The notes under the pieces are model-generated. The model saw only the letters and a program-made list of their open reading frames with translations. It was not told the origin of the DNA and did not search any database. Source: Hymenobacter sp. BT18 (lineage in GTDB: Bacteria > Bacteroidota > Bacteroidia > Cytophagales > Hymenobacteraceae). From it: a stretch of 64,000 nucleotides of DNA. Below are positions 8,826 through 18,934 of the stretch, piece by piece; the stretch's first letter is position 1, and each line of letters opens with the position of its first letter. The position numbers and the translations under genes are program-made. Location: contig NZ_CP050954.1 in NCBI RefSeq assembly GCF_012273015.1, forward strand, positions 4,070,001-4,134,000, in the 5' to 3' direction.

Positions 8826-11081
8826 ATGACGACTCAGTCGGCTTGGCCTGTCAAGCGCTATTGGGCACCGATGGTCTGGCTCTGGGGCCTGTTGCTGTTC
8901 GCCGCGACCCCAGCGGTGCGGGCGGGCAGCCCCGACTGGCAGCGCGACCCAGTGCTTAGCCCCTTGCTGATTCAGCAAATGGTGACCGACCCGACGGGCC
9001 TGCGCTGGGTAGCCACCGACGAAGGCGTATACCGCTACGATGGCTACGGCCTGGTATCCCTGCAAAGCCTGGTGCGCCAGGGGCCGCGCCTGCGAGTGGA
9101 ACTGGTGACGGTGCTGGCCCTCGACCGGAAAGGGCACCTGTGGCTGGGCTCGGAGTCGGGGCTGTTTCGGTTTGACGCGCGCAGCGGGCAATTGATGCCC
9201 GTGCCGCTGCCCCTGGCTTTGGATGAGCGCCCCCGGGTGAAAGCCCTGCAGCACGACCCGCGCACCGACCGCCTCTGGGTGGGCTACGGTGCCGGAGCTG
9301 TGGCCGTGCTGGCCGCCGCTGCCCCGCTGCACCCGCTGTTTCCCGTCAGACGGGTGGCCGATACCGACTTTTACTTCACCCTCGAAACCGGCGGCTCCGG
9401 CGCTTGGCTGGCCAACGATCAGGCCACGCTCTATCACCTCGATGCCCGGGGCGCGGTATGCCAACGCCTGCAGGCCCCCGAGCTGCTGCTGCCAGTGGCG
9501 GGTACCCGGCCCCAGCGCTTCTACAGCCATCGGGCCCTCTACGCGCTGGACTCGGCCGGTGCTCTGCGCCCCGTGTGCCGCTGGCCCCGGGCGTTGCCCG
9601 AAGGCAGCGACCGGCCCTACGTGACCGACAGCACCCTTGACGTGCTGGCGCAGGGGCAGTGGGTGCACGTAAGTGGCGTGCGTGGCCCCCGCCCGCGCCT
9701 GCGGGTGACCCCCGCAGCCCTGAGCCCCGATGATAACAATACCCGCAATTATAGCCTCGACCGCGACGCCTATGGCAACTGGTGGTGCTTTGCCCGCACC
9801 TGGCGCGGCTGCTACCGCTACCGCCAGGCGCAGGCCCTGGTACAGCCCCTGGCCCGCGCCGGTGGTCAGCCGCTGAGCAGCACCCGTTTAATTGCCCGCC
9901 TGCCCGATGGCCGCCTGCTGGTCTCCACCTACGGCGGCGCTTTCACCCAGGCGGCCGATTCGCCGACTGCCCGGCTGCGGCCCTTCCCGCTGTGGCTGCG
10001 CCTGCCACCTCAGCCGCAGCCATACGCGGCCGTCTTCGATGCCATACACTGTGACCCTTCCTCCCGCACGGCTGTGGTGGCCGATGAGCTATGGGGTGTG
10101 GCCCGGCTTGACCTCAAGACGGGGCTGGTGAGCAACCTGGCCGGTGGTCCGGTAAACCAGTGGAGCCGTCTCACCAACGGCCCCACCCGGGCCTACACTC
10201 TGCTGGCCGACCACGGCGGGCGCCTCTGGGCCGGCGGCCACACCGGCTTGTTCCTGCTCAGCCCCGACCGGCGTGCGCTTCGCCGTTACCAAAATAACCG
10301 CCCCGACTGGCCCCTGCACAAGCTCGACATCGTGGGCCTGGCCGAAGACCCCCGCGACCACGCGCTGTGGGTAGCCACCAACGGCGGCTTGTTCTGGTTG
10401 CCACCCAACCAGCCGGGGGACCTACGCGTGTTTGCCGTGGCCGCGAGCCCCGGGCGCCGTCTGCCCACCGATGCCCTTACCGCGGTGCGCTCGGCCGGGC
10501 CCGGCCAGGCCTGGGTGGGCACCCGCGACCAGGGCCTGCTGCTGGTTGATGCCCAGGCTGGCTTGGTGCGTCAGGTGAGTGTGAACGAGGGCCTGCCCAG
10601 CCATAGCTTGGCCTCGGTGCTGCCCGATGGGCGGGGTAACCTGTGGCTGGGCACCTACGCCGGCCTGGTGCGCTTCACCCCGGGCTCGGAACACTTGGCG
10701 GTTTTTGGCGAATCCGAAGGCCTGCACGACACGGAGCTTAACCGCTACTCCGGCCTGGCTGAGCCGGACGGCACCCTATGGTTTGGCGGCACGGGAGGGG
10801 TCTTCCAGTGGCAGCCTGGCTTGATGACGGCGAGTCTGAAACGCAAGCCGCGGCTGCTGCTTACCGAGCTGGGTTTGCCCGCTGGCGCTTCCGTAAGCGT
10901 CCGGCCCCTGCCCGCCGAGCTGGTGCCGTCCCTGCAACTGGCCGCGGGGCCTAACGCTTTCGTAGAGCTGCGCCTGGCGCTGACTAATTTTTTGCCCCTG
11001 AGCAGGCCCGCTATAGTTACCGTCTGCTTGAGGCCGATAGCCGGCGGCGCACCGCCTGGCTCAACACCCCCCGGCGGCTAG
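8826..11081 (+). CDS. Two-component propeller sensor kinase, N-terminal part (frameshifted gene)
   Basis: 751 codons read from the ATG at 8826. After a signal peptide the protein is a chain of two-component-regulator propeller repeats (for example GLRWVATDEGVYRYDG, GNLWLGTYAGLVRF, GTLWFGGTGGVFQW), forming two seven-bladed periplasmic propellers as in hybrid/HPK7-type sensors. The frame is lost inside the Y_Y_Y domain: after T6 at 10988-10993 this frame gives about 28 nonsense residues and stops at 11081, while the correct sequence (APEQARYSYRLLEADS) continues in the -1 frame from 10994. The intact gene would therefore be 8826-11929. Either one T is missing, or a U-UUU-UUG slippery site is used. 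Confidence 0.8.
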   Translation: MTTQSAWPVKRYWAPMVWLWGLLLFAATPAVRAGSPDWQRDPVLSPLLIQQMVTDPTGLRWVATDEGVYRYDGYGLVSLQSLVRQGPRLRVELVTVLALDRKGHLWLGSESGLFRFDARSGQLMPVPLPLALDERPRVKALQHDPRTDRLWVGYGAGAVAVLAAAAPLHPLFPVRRVADTDFYFTLETGGSGAWLANDQATLYHLDARGAVCQRLQAPELLLPVAGTRPQRFYSHRALYALDSAGALRPVCRWPRALPEGSDRPYVTDSTLDVLAQGQWVHVSGVRGPRPRLRVTPAALSPDDNNTRNYSLDRDAYGNWWCFARTWRGCYRYRQAQALVQPLARAGGQPLSSTRLIARLPDGRLLVSTYGGAFTQAADSPTARLRPFPLWLRLPPQPQPYAAVFDAIHCDPSSRTAVVADELWGVARLDLKTGLVSNLAGGPVNQWSRLTNGPTRAYTLLADHGGRLWAGGHTGLFLLSPDRRALRRYQNNRPDWPLHKLDIVGLAEDPRDHALWVATNGGLFWLPPNQPGDLRVFAVAASPGRRLPTDALTAVRSAGPGQAWVGTRDQGLLLVDAQAGLVRQVSVNEGLPSHSLASVLPDGRGNLWLGTYAGLVRFTPGSEHLAVFGESEGLHDTELNRYSGLAEPDGTLWFGGTGGVFQWQPGLMTASLKRKPRLLLTELGLPAGASVSVRPLPAELVPSLQLAAGPNAFVELRLALTNFLPLSRPAIVTVCLRPIAGGAPPGSTPPGG

Positions 11082-11929
11082 TGCTGCGGGGGCTGGCCCC
11101 CGGCGACTATACCCTGGAAGTGCGGGCCGAAACGGCGCCGGGCCAGCCTGCCCTCAACCACCTGTACCTGCCCCTGCACGTGGCGGCCAGCTGGCAGCAG
11201 CAGCCGCTGGTATGGCTCCTGCTGGCCGGACTGCTGCTGGCCCTGGGCTATGGCACCTACTGGCTGCGCTTGCGCCGGGCGCTGCGCGACGCCCACCGGC
11301 GCGCCGAGCTGGCGGCCAACCTCCACGACGAAGTGGGGGCCTTGCTCACCCGCGTCACCATGCTGGCCGAGGTGCTGCGTGATCAGCACCTGCCCTCGGC
11401 GGCCTCCGCTACTGGCCCATACCCCGACTCCCGCACGACCTTTGACCGTCTGCTCTATAATAGTCGGGCCGCCGTGCAAACCATGCGCGATGTGGTCTGG
11501 GGTATTGATTCGCGAACCGACTCGATGGGTGCCCTGGTTGACCGTATGCGCGACCATCTCGACCAAACAGCCGCCGCCGCTGGCCTCACGGCCACGTTTG
11601 ATTGCCAGGGGGCGAATAAGGGCCAGGCCTTGCCCACCCTGGTACGGCAGTACGTGTACCTGCTTTTTAAGGAGGCCGTGACCAACACCGCCCGGCACGC
11701 CCGAGCGGCCACCGGCATCAGGGTGCTGCTGCGCCGTGAGCGAAAGGAGTTGCTGTTGGAAGTGTGCGACGATGGCCAGCCCCATATCGCCGGGCCCCGC
11801 TGCTCAGTGGGTATGGGCCTGCGCAATATGCGGCAGCGGGCACAGGCCATCGGGGCCGATTTGCGAACGGGGCCGCGCCCCGATGGCCAGCCCGGTTACT
11901 ACGTAGGTGTGCGGCTGCCAATAGCGTAA
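11081..11929 (+). CDS. Two-component sensor kinase, C-terminal part: Y_Y_Y end, TM helix, HisKA_3 and HATPase
   Basis: This is the continuation of the gene starting at 8826; coherent coding in this frame begins at 10994, although the first usable start here is the GTG at 11081. It holds the end of the Y_Y_Y domain (LAPGDYTLEVRAE), one membrane helix (about residues 43-62), a HisKA_3 dimerisation helix with LHDEVG (phospho-acceptor His 82 of this ORF), and a NarX-type ATPase with KEAVTNTARHARA and GMGLRNMRQRA. It should phosphorylate the NarL-type regulator encoded convergently 9 bases downstream. If translated only from 11081 it would lack the sensor domain. Confidence 0.8.
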   Translation: MLRGLAPGDYTLEVRAETAPGQPALNHLYLPLHVAASWQQQPLVWLLLAGLLLALGYGTYWLRLRRALRDAHRRAELAANLHDEVGALLTRVTMLAEVLRDQHLPSAASATGPYPDSRTTFDRLLYNSRAAVQTMRDVVWGIDSRTDSMGALVDRMRDHLDQTAAAAGLTATFDCQGANKGQALPTLVRQYVYLLFKEAVTNTARHARAATGIRVLLRRERKELLLEVCDDGQPHIAGPRCSVGMGLRNMRQRAQAIGADLRTGPRPDGQPGYYVGVRLPIA

Positions 11930-11938
11930 AGACCGTTG

Positions 11939-12571
11939 TTAGAGCAGGCCACGGGCCGCCCGGCTCAGCAGCTCGATCCGGCCGCTAACGTGCAGCTTGC
12001 GGTATACCGTTTTGACGTAGCTGCGCACGGTTTCGGGGCGAAGCTCCAGGCGCTGCGCAATTTCCTTATCGGCCAGGCCATCGACTATGGCTTCGAGCAC
12101 CTGCTGCTCGCGGGCAGAAAGGCTGTTGGGATGGGTAGCCGCCACCGGCTTGAAGTGGTTGAGCACCCGGCGGGCCACGGCCGGGCTAAACGTGCCTCCC
12201 CCGGCTGCTACGTCCCGAATGGCCTGTTGCACCTCAGCCAAGGGCAGGTTTTTGAGCAAATAGCCGCTGGCCCCCCGGCTCAGCGCCAGGTAAATGCGGT
12301 CGGGGTCGTCGAACATCGTTTGCACGATGACCTCGGCCTGGGGCAGGCGCTCCTTAATGAGCGGCAGCGTATCCAACCCACTCAGGCCCGGCAAACCCAG
12401 GTCGAGCAGCACCACATCGGGGGGGAGCGAATTGCTTAGCTCGGCCAGAAAGTCTTCGGACGACTCGCACACCAGTACGCAGCGCATGCCCGGCTGCTGG
12501 TCGAGGTAATGACTGAGCAGGAAGCGTACCTCGGGGTCATCTTCAATAATGGCAAGGGCAAGTGGGAGCAT
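11939..12571 (-). CDS. NarL/FixJ-family response regulator
   Basis: 210 residues. The start at 12571 (MLPLALAIIEDD) is chosen because the receiver fold begins there; the upstream extension to 12715 has no domain. The receiver domain (1-120) has the acidic pair D11/D12, phospho-acceptor D57 (VVLLDLGLPG) and the conserved Lys in GYLLKNLP. A LuxR-type HTH (about 145-210) has LSAREQQVLEAIVDGLADKE and a recognition helix in ETVRSYVKTVYRKL. It is the probable partner of the HisKA_3 kinase that converges on it. Its targets are unknown; the divergent giant surface protein at 12911 is one candidate. Confidence 0.88.
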   Translation of the reverse strand: MLPLALAIIEDDPEVRFLLSHYLDQQPGMRCVLVCESSEDFLAELSNSLPPDVVLLDLGLPGLSGLDTLPLIKERLPQAEVIVQTMFDDPDRIYLALSRGASGYLLKNLPLAEVQQAIRDVAAGGGTFSPAVARRVLNHFKPVAATHPNSLSAREQQVLEAIVDGLADKEIAQRLELRPETVRSYVKTVYRKLHVSGRIELLSRAARGLL

Positions 12572-12910
12572 GAACGTGCAAAAAAGATTTCCTAAGCTCG
12601 ACGCTTTCATACTACCCGCAACGGGGGACAGTGTTTTGGAATAAACCGTTTTGTGCGGACAGATCAAACGATAAGTTGGTTTTGGCGGGCCGTTAGGGGC
12701 AAGGCGCAGTACCACTCACGGCAGGTGAGCAGCCGCTACGCCCTGCCTTTTTTGGCTCCGCCGCGCCAAGTGGGTACCCCCAAATGAGGGTAGTGTCGGA
12801 ATTGTGACGGCTGCGGGAAACAGGGAGCTTTGCCCACTACTGACCAGGCTGTCCGGCCCCTCCCGTGTTGTTGGGAACGGTAGGCTGCCCGCTTCTTTTT
12901 TTTCAGCCTG
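12572..12910. other. Intergenic region between divergent regulator and surface protein genes
   Basis: About 340 bases that must carry the promoters of the response regulator (minus) and of the surface protein (plus). I do not see a full TTTG/TAnnTTTG pair or a convincing coding region here. Confidence 0.4.
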
Positions 12911-15900
12911 ATGAAACAAACGTACCCGCTTGCCGCCGCTCTTCGACTTCTTATTTCATCTATAAAGACCCGCTTACGGCCTGCAATTCGCTCCGGGCGG
13001 GGGGCGCGGGGCCTGGGTCGATACTGGATTGTAATCCTGCTGCTGAGCCTGCCGCTAATGGGGTGGGCGCAACCCACTATTACGGGCTTTACACCCACCA
13101 ACGGACCAGTGGGCACGAGTGTGACTGTGACGGGCACCAACCTGGCCGGGGCCACGGCCATAACGGTAAATGGCACGGCTGGCACCCTCGTAGGCGTGCC
13201 CACAGCCACGAGCCTGACCTTCACGGTGGGTGTAGGTAGCAGTACGGGCCTCCTTAGGGTGACTACACCGGGGGGCATGGGCACCAGCAGCACCAGTTTC
13301 ACGGTCCAGCCCAACATCACGGGGCTGAGCCCCACGCGCAACCTGCGCAACGCACCGGCCGCCAGCAACGTGGCCGTAACCTTCAGCCAGCCTATGGCTA
13401 ACACCACCGCTACCCAGCAGGCCGTGCGCGTATTCAGCCCGCAGCGGGGCGGCCTAATGTTTGGTGGCACCCGGGGAACGGCTACGGTAAGCGGCAGCAC
13501 CATTACCCTTAACCCCACTACGGACTTCCAGCCCGGGGAAACGGTTTTCGTGACGACCACCACCGGCGCCGGTAGCTCCGCCGGTCCAACGCTGGGCACG
13601 CCCCACGTACACCAGTTTACAACGGCCGTCGGCGGCACAGGCCGGGGAAATTTTGCCCGCTTGCCTAGCGCCCCGGCCGCCGATGCGGGCATCAACCCCA
13701 GCAGCGTGGCCATCGGCGACGTGGACGGTGATGGCGACCTGGACTACGTGACGGCCAACAACAACAGCCTCAACATTGTCGGGGAGCATACCGTCAGCGT
13801 CCGTCTCAACAACGGCTCGGGTACCTTTGCGCCGCCCGCCCTCAACGCCAACGTGCCCGTGGGCAACAACCCGCGCGGCGTAGCCTTGGGCGACCTCGAC
13901 GGCGATGGGGACCTGGATTTCGTAAGCGCCAACTACAGCGGCAATTCGGCCAGTGTGCGCTTTAACGACGGCGCAGGCAGGTTTACCGGTACGGGTACCA
14001 TCACCATGGGCACCAACCCCTTCGGTCTGGCCCTGGGCGACCTCGACACCGACGGGGACCTCGACATCATCAACACCAACGCCAACAACAGCTATCTGAG
14101 CACCCTGCTCAATCAGGGGGCGCCTACCATCACCAGTTTCACGCCTACGGCCGGAGCAACGGGTACGACCATTAGCATTACGGGTACCAACCTGTTGGGG
14201 ACGACGGCTATTACCTTCAGCGGTACGAGCGGCAACGTGGTGACCACGGGCTTCACCGTGGCATCTGCTACGAGCCTTACCGGCGTAGTGGTGCCAGCCG
14301 GGGCCGTAACGGGGCCCTTGACCGTGACGACGGCCGGGGGCACGAGCGTGGCCAGCTCCGGCAGCTTTACGGTGGTGCCGCCGTTGCTCATCAGCAGCAC
14401 CAGCCCGGTGGCCAACGCCCGGGCCGCTACGGCAACCGGGCCGGTCGCCATAACCTTCAACCAGGCCCTGACGACGGGCAGCACGGGGGCGCTGCGGGTG
14501 TTTAGCGCCCAGCGCGGGGGACTGCGCACGACAGCCAGCGGCAGCACCACGGTGACTGGGGCAGTGCTGAGCTTCGCGCCCACGTATGCTTTCCGGCCGG
14601 GTGAGACGGTGCAGGCTACGGTACGTACCACGGCTACGGCGGCAGTGGGCGGCAGCCTGGCCACGGCGCGGGTGCTTCAGTTCACGGCGGCCGCGGGCCC
14701 GGGGCCAGGTACCTTCAGCGGTACCGCCAACCCGGCCGTGGCCAGTAACCCCGAGAGCGTGGCGGCGGCTGACGTGGATGGTGATGGCGACCTGGACATC
14801 CTCTCGGCCAGCAGCAGCGGCAATACGGTGAGCGTCCGCCTCAACGACGGTAGCAGCAACTTCACCGGCACCACCAACGTGCCCGTCGGCAGCAGCCCCT
14901 TGAGCGTGGTAGCAGCCGACGTGAATGGCGACGGTGCCCTGGATATCCTCTCGGCCAACCAACAAGCCAACAGCGTGAGCGTCCGCCTGAACGACGGCAG
15001 CGGCAACTTCTCGGGCACCACCAACGTGGCCGTGGGTAGCCAGCCCTACAGCGTGGCGGCGGCCGACGTGAACGGCGACGGGAACCTGGACATCCTCTCG
15101 GCCAACTTTAGCAGTAACTCGGTGAGCGTCCGCCTCAACGATGGTAGCGGCAACTTTACCGGCACCACCAACGTGGCCGTCGGCACCAACCCTATCAGCG
15201 TAGTAGCGGCCGACGTGGATAGAGACGGCGACCTGGATATCCTGGCCGCGAACTTTAGCAGTAACAACGTAAGTGTGTGCCTCAACAACGGCTCTGGTAC
15301 GTTCTCGGGCACCATCAATTGGCTCATGGGCAGCTTACCTCGGAGCGTGGTAGCAGCCGACGTGGACGGCGACGGCGACCTGGACATGCTGACCGCCAAC
15401 CGACAAGCCAACAGCGTAAGTGTGCGCCGCAACGACGGCTTCGGCGACTTCTCGGGCGGTACCAGCAACGTAACCGTGGGTAACCTGCCCTACAGCGTGG
15501 TAGCAGCCGACGTGAACGGTGACGGTGCCCTAGATATTCTCACGGCCAACCAACAAGCCAATAGTGTGAGCGTCCGCCTGAACGACGGCAGCGGTGCGTT
15601 CAGCGGCACAACGAACGTGAGTGTGGGCAACAGCCCCGTCAGCATAGTGGCGGCCGACGTGGACGGCGACAACGACCTGGATCTACTCACGGCAAGCTAT
15701 GGAGCCGCTAATGTGAGCGTGCGCCTCAACCAAGTGCCTCTGCCGGTGCTCACGTCTGTCAGTCCGGGCATTGGCGTACCGGGCAGCGTGTTGACCCTGA
15801 CAGGCGCTAACCTAACGGGCACTACCACCGTCAACTTCGCTGGCAGCGCCGGCCCCAAAACCGTCAGCAGCGGCTTCACAGCCACGGCCACGAGCATCAG

Positions 15901-18181
15901 CGGCATTGTGGTGCCGGACGGCGCCCGGAGCGGGCCGATAACTGTGACGACGGCCAATGGTACGAGCGTCGTAGTAGGAACAGTGTTCTTTTCCCGAGCC
16001 AACACCCTGGTCGCGGGTACCAACCACACGGTAGCGGTTCGGGCCGACGGTACGCTCTGGGCCTGGGGCCGTAATAACTTCGGCCAGCTGGGCAATAATA
16101 CTACTACCGACAGCGCCGTGCCCGTGCAGGTAGGCACCGGCATCACCTGGGTAAGTGCCTCAGCGGGCCTCTACCACACGGTAGCAGTCCGGGCTGACGG
16201 CACGCTCTGGGCCTGGGGCTACAACTTCTACGGCCAGCTGGGCAATAATACGACCAGCAGTAGCCTAGTGCCCGTGCAGGTAGGCACCGGTACCACCTGG
16301 GTGAGCGCGGCGGCGGGCGGTGATGGACATACCGTAGCGGTTCGGGCCGACGGTACGCTCTGGGCCTGGGGGCGCAACAATTCCGGTCAGTTGGGTAATA
16401 ACAGTCTCACCGACAGTCCAGTGCCCGTGCAGGTAGGCGCCGGTACCACTTGGGTAAGTGCCGGGGCAAATAACCTGCACACGGTGGCGGTGCAGGCCGA
16501 TGGCACCCTCTGGGCCTGGGGCTTCAATGGAACCGGCCAGCTGGGCAACAACAGCACCACCAACAGCCGGGTGCCCGTGCAGGTAGGAGCAGCCACCACG
16601 TGGGGGAGTGCGGCAGCCGGCGACGCGCACACGGTGGGCGAGCAAAGCTGCGGCGCCGTCTGGGCCTGGGGCCGCAACAGCTCGGGGCAGGTGGGTGACG
16701 GCACCAACACCCAGCGCAACAGCCCGGTGTTGGTGTACAGCCCCATCAGCCTGCTTACGTTTACACCCGCCAGCGCTGCCCCGGGTGCTACGGTAGTTGT
16801 AACGGGCACCGGCCTGAGCGGCCTGACCTCGCTCACCGTGAACGGGGCCGATGCCTTCGCCAGCCTCAGCAGTAACACGGCCACGGGCTTCACCTTCGTG
16901 GTGCCAGCCGGGGCCACCGCTACGGGTATCACCATGGTGGGCAACGGCTGCGGCACAGCCAGCAGCACCGACTTTACCGTAATCGTGGCACCGACCCTTA
17001 CGGCCGTTAGCCCGGCTGCCGAGCTGGTAGGTTTGCCCGTTACGCTCACGGGAACAGGCTTCATGTCAGGTAGTACCGTTACTATTGGTGGAGTTGCCGC
17101 CAGCGTTACCTATAATTCCCCCACCAGCCTCACGGCCGTAGTTCCGGCTGGGGCAGCCGGTGGCAGCAGCGCGGTAGTCGTCAGTACGCCCGGCGGCAGC
17201 AGCCCCGGCACCCCAGCTTTCCCTGTGCTGACGGTGTACGATGCCCCGGTCGCCACCTGCCCCGCTACGCTGCCCTACCTGGCTACCGGCGACGGGCAGT
17301 GGCACTACCTGTTTGCCAGCAACGGTCAGGTGGTGGCGGCCCTGCAGGATACCCGCGCCGCGCTAGGCAGCGTCACGGTGAACTTTCGGGTAATCGGCCC
17401 GACCGGCCCCGTAGGCCAGGACGGCCGGGGCCGTTATTACCTCGACCGGAACTTCAAGATCAGCGCCAGCGGTGGCAACGACTTCGTCGGGGCCACCGTG
17501 CCCGTACGCTTCTTTGCCTTGGCGTCGGAATTGGCCCGCCTAGCTGCCGTCGACCCTGGGACTACCCTGGCTGCCCTCACCACCACCCAGTACAGCGGGC
17601 CCAACGAGGACTGCGACTTCGCCAATAACGACATAGTAAGCGGCGAGTTTCGCACTCTGGCTGCCCCGGGCAGTACCGTCGGCAATGGCGTGCCCTGGTT
17701 GGTGAGCGAAGTAGCCGTGGCCGACCACTTCTCCGAGTTTTACCTTACGGCCAGCTCCGGCCCGCTGCCGGTGGAGCTGACCGGCTTCACGGCTCAGACC
17801 CAGGAAGCGGCGGTGCAATTGCGCTGGCGCACGGCGTCAGAAACCAATAGCCAGCGTTATGATATTGAGCGCAGCGACGATGGGAAACGGTTTGAGAAGA
17901 TCGGGGAACAGGCTGCCCAGGGCACCAAAACCAGCGCTACTACCTATGTCTACCACGATGCCCGCGCCCGCCTGCATGCCTTCGCTCATGACCGGTATTA
18001 CCGCCTGCGGCAGGTGGATACCGATGGCGCGTTCAGCTACTCGCCCGTGCGGGTAGTTACGCTGGGCAGCGCGTCTGCGGGCCTGGCGCTGTTTCCTAAT
18101 CCTACTCGTGCAGCCGTCACGCTCACGGGGCGGTGCCCGGTGCGCCAGTGCGTGTTTCCGATTCCCTGGGCCGCACCGTAG
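12911..18181 (+). CDS. Giant secreted surface protein: IPT/TIG, FG-GAP (VCBS) and RCC1 repeats, frameshifted T9SS domain
   Basis: 1756 codons. A long N-terminal stretch ends in a hydrophobic export signal ([16 protein letters not shown]). Order: IPT/TIG domain (about 55-135), Ig-like Big_5 domain, FG-GAP repeats (about 250-400), IPT, Big_5, about seven more FG-GAP/VCBS repeats (about 600-940, calcium-loop pattern [11 protein letters not shown]), IPT, five RCC1 repeats (about 1035-1275, [15 protein letters not shown]), two IPT domains, an unassigned region, an FN3-like domain ([20 protein letters not shown]) and the start of a T9SS sorting domain ([16 protein letters not shown]). The frame is then lost at GGGG (18127-18130); the +1 frame reads a normal sorting-domain end to 18297. 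A role in adhesion is an inference from the repeats. Confidence 0.85.
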   Translation: MKQTYPLAAALRLLISSIKTRLRPAIRSGRGARGLGRYWIVILLLSLPLMGWAQPTITGFTPTNGPVGTSVTVTGTNLAGATAITVNGTAGTLVGVPTATSLTFTVGVGSSTGLLRVTTPGGMGTSSTSFTVQPNITGLSPTRNLRNAPAASNVAVTFSQPMANTTATQQAVRVFSPQRGGLMFGGTRGTATVSGSTITLNPTTDFQPGETVFVTTTTGAGSSAGPTLGTPHVHQFTTAVGGTGRGNFARLPSAPAADAGINPSSVAIGDVDGDGDLDYVTANNNSLNIVGEHTVSVRLNNGSGTFAPPALNANVPVGNNPRGVALGDLDGDGDLDFVSANYSGNSASVRFNDGAGRFTGTGTITMGTNPFGLALGDLDTDGDLDIINTNANNSYLSTLLNQGAPTITSFTPTAGATGTTISITGTNLLGTTAITFSGTSGNVVTTGFTVASATSLTGVVVPAGAVTGPLTVTTAGGTSVASSGSFTVVPPLLISSTSPVANARAATATGPVAITFNQALTTGSTGALRVFSAQRGGLRTTASGSTTVTGAVLSFAPTYAFRPGETVQATVRTTATAAVGGSLATARVLQFTAAAGPGPGTFSGTANPAVASNPESVAAADVDGDGDLDILSASSSGNTVSVRLNDGSSNFTGTTNVPVGSSPLSVVAADVNGDGALDILSANQQANSVSVRLNDGSGNFSGTTNVAVGSQPYSVAAADVNGDGNLDILSANFSSNSVSVRLNDGSGNFTGTTNVAVGTNPISVVAADVDRDGDLDILAANFSSNNVSVCLNNGSGTFSGTINWLMGSLPRSVVAADVDGDGDLDMLTANRQANSVSVRRNDGFGDFSGGTSNVTVGNLPYSVVAADVNGDGALDILTANQQANSVSVRLNDGSGAFSGTTNVSVGNSPVSIVAADVDGDNDLDLLTASYGAANVSVRLNQVPLPVLTSVSPGIGVPGSVLTLTGANLTGTTTVNFAGSAGPKTVSSGFTATATSISGIVVPDGARSGPITVTTANGTSVVVGTVFFSRANTLVAGTNHTVAVRADGTLWAWGRNNFGQLGNNTTTDSAVPVQVGTGITWVSASAGLYHTVAVRADGTLWAWGYNFYGQLGNNTTSSSLVPVQVGTGTTWVSAAAGGDGHTVAVRADGTLWAWGRNNSGQLGNNSLTDSPVPVQVGAGTTWVSAGANNLHTVAVQADGTLWAWGFNGTGQLGNNSTTNSRVPVQVGAATTWGSAAAGDAHTVGEQSCGAVWAWGRNSSGQVGDGTNTQRNSPVLVYSPISLLTFTPASAAPGATVVVTGTGLSGLTSLTVNGADAFASLSSNTATGFTFVVPAGATATGITMVGNGCGTASSTDFTVIVAPTLTAVSPAAELVGLPVTLTGTGFMSGSTVTIGGVAASVTYNSPTSLTAVVPAGAAGGSSAVVVSTPGGSSPGTPAFPVLTVYDAPVATCPATLPYLATGDGQWHYLFASNGQVVAALQDTRAALGSVTVNFRVIGPTGPVGQDGRGRYYLDRNFKISASGGNDFVGATVPVRFFALASELARLAAVDPGTTLAALTTTQYSGPNEDCDFANNDIVSGEFRTLAAPGSTVGNGVPWLVSEVAVADHFSEFYLTASSGPLPVELTGFTAQTQEAAVQLRWRTASETNSQRYDIERSDDGKRFEKIGEQAAQGTKTSATTYVYHDARARLHAFAHDRYYRLRQVDTDGAFSYSPVRVVTLGSASAGLALFPNPTRAAVTLTGRCPVRQCVFPIPWAAP
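14700..15730 (+). repeat. Tandem FG-GAP/VCBS coding repeats
   Basis: Seven or so consecutive units of about 150 bases, each encoding a calcium-loop blade (pattern [17 protein letters not shown], then [12 protein letters not shown]). DNA similarity between units is high enough that recombination or misassembly within the array is possible. Confidence 0.8.
16010..16720 (+). repeat. Tandem RCC1 coding repeats
   Basis: Five units of about 150 bases encoding [29 protein letters not shown] RCC1 blades; the last unit is divergent ([15 protein letters not shown]). An RCC1 domain normally needs about seven blades, so this one may be incomplete or open. Confidence 0.8.
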
Positions 18182-18297
18182 CCACCGCCACCGCCGATGC
18201 TGCGGGTACGGCACACTTGGTACTGCCTGCCGGGCTGGCGGCAGGCGTATACTCAGTGCGTAGCGGCGGACCGGCGCAGCGGCTGCTGGTGGAATAG
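18127..18297 (+). pseudogene. Out-of-frame end of the T9SS sorting domain of the giant surface protein
   Basis: From 18130 another frame encodes [19 protein letters not shown] and ends with [20 protein letters not shown] before TAG at 18295-18297. This is exactly the expected second half of a type A sorting domain. One extra G in the G4 run at 18127-18130 would restore a protein of about 1795 residues. As written, the protein would probably be secreted to the periplasm but not attached to the surface. Confidence 0.7.
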
Positions 18298-18701
18298 GAG
18301 AGGAGGTACGCTTTGTTGCTGTGGGCTGGGCTTTCTGGGCTCTTTCCGGTTTGCTGCCGGGGTGCGTGCCCACTACGTCGTTTTCATCATTTTGCTCTAC
18401 CGCGCTTCGCTATGCTTTCCCGCTTTTTTCGCCCTTTTCGTTTCGGCTCTTTTTTGGGGTGCTAGTCTTACTGCTACTGTTGGCAGCGGGTCGGGCGGTA
18501 CGTGGCCAGGCCTCCTGCCCGCCGCCTGCCGGCTCTACCGGCGCCCACTGTCCGGCTGGGTGAAGCTCGTGCTCTGGCTGGCCAGTATGGTGCTTGCCGA
18601 TATTGTCTGCCGCCTGCTGTTTGGGAGTATACCGTGGTGGTAGGGTAGAAGCAACGCCGCTTTTTCACTTCATTTTTGCGAGTTGTTTCACCCTATAAAA
18701 T
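18298..18701. other. Intergenic region, no gene supported
   Basis: About 400 bases between the surface protein and the left end of the integrative element. Short hydrophobic ORFs exist (for example 18197-18643) but show no conserved motif, and the longest overlaps the sorting domain. Confidence 0.4.
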
Positions 18702-18733
18702 AAAACCCCGCCAGAACGATTCTGACGGGGTTT
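18702..18733 (-). terminator. Stranded original terminator of the tRNA-Arg gene
   Basis: Hairpin AACCCCGTCAGAA / TTCTGGCGGGGTT followed on the minus strand by TTATTTTATA. It lies directly beside the left attachment repeat, in the orientation and position expected for the terminator of tRNA-Arg before integration. A near-identical stem (CCCCGT...ACGGGG) follows the other tRNA in this window at 51969-52003, which supports the reading. Confidence 0.7.
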
Positions 18734-18739
18734 ATTCTG

Positions 18740-18753
18740 TGTGGTCGCGCCAG
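18740..18753. repeat. attL direct repeat (14 bp)
   Basis: TGTGGTCGCGCCAG, identical to 30576-30589. This is a copy of the 3' end of the tRNA-Arg gene created at the far end of the element on integration; similarity goes on for three bases after one mismatch. Confidence 0.8.
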
Positions 18754-18897
18754 TAATATAACCCTAGATAGTTCAAGTTATTAAAAGTGCCTTCAATGCT
18801 CTTTAAATGAAGATTTATTTCAGTTTTGTTACTTCCATTTAACTATAATTTATTCGATACTGATACTATTTCGATATCAACGGTATCGGATTGGGCG

Positions 18898-18905
18898 TAT
18901 CTTTG
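18898..18905 (+). promoter_or_regulatory. -7 element of the integrase gene, with inverted repeats upstream
   Basis: TATCTTTG matches TAnnTTTG, 29 bases before the integrase ATG. Just upstream (18855-18890) are overlapping inverted repeats (CGATAC...GTATCG and TGATA...TATCA) which may be an operator or integrase/excisionase binding site. No good -33 box is seen, which fits a gene needing activation. Confidence 0.5.
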
Positions 18906-18934
18906 GGTATCATTTCACCCTAACCGCTCACACA

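Noticed and set aside
13454..14965. 503-codon minus-strand ORF
   Set aside because: Antisense to the FG-GAP/IPT repeats; its repetitive composition only mirrors the coding repeats.
16010..16720. RCC1 array considered as a CRISPR-like repeat array
   Set aside because: The units are about 150 bases, fully coding, and have no regular spacer structure.
18197..18643. Possible 148-residue membrane protein after the giant surface protein
   Set aside because: It overlaps the out-of-frame sorting domain and shows no conserved pattern.
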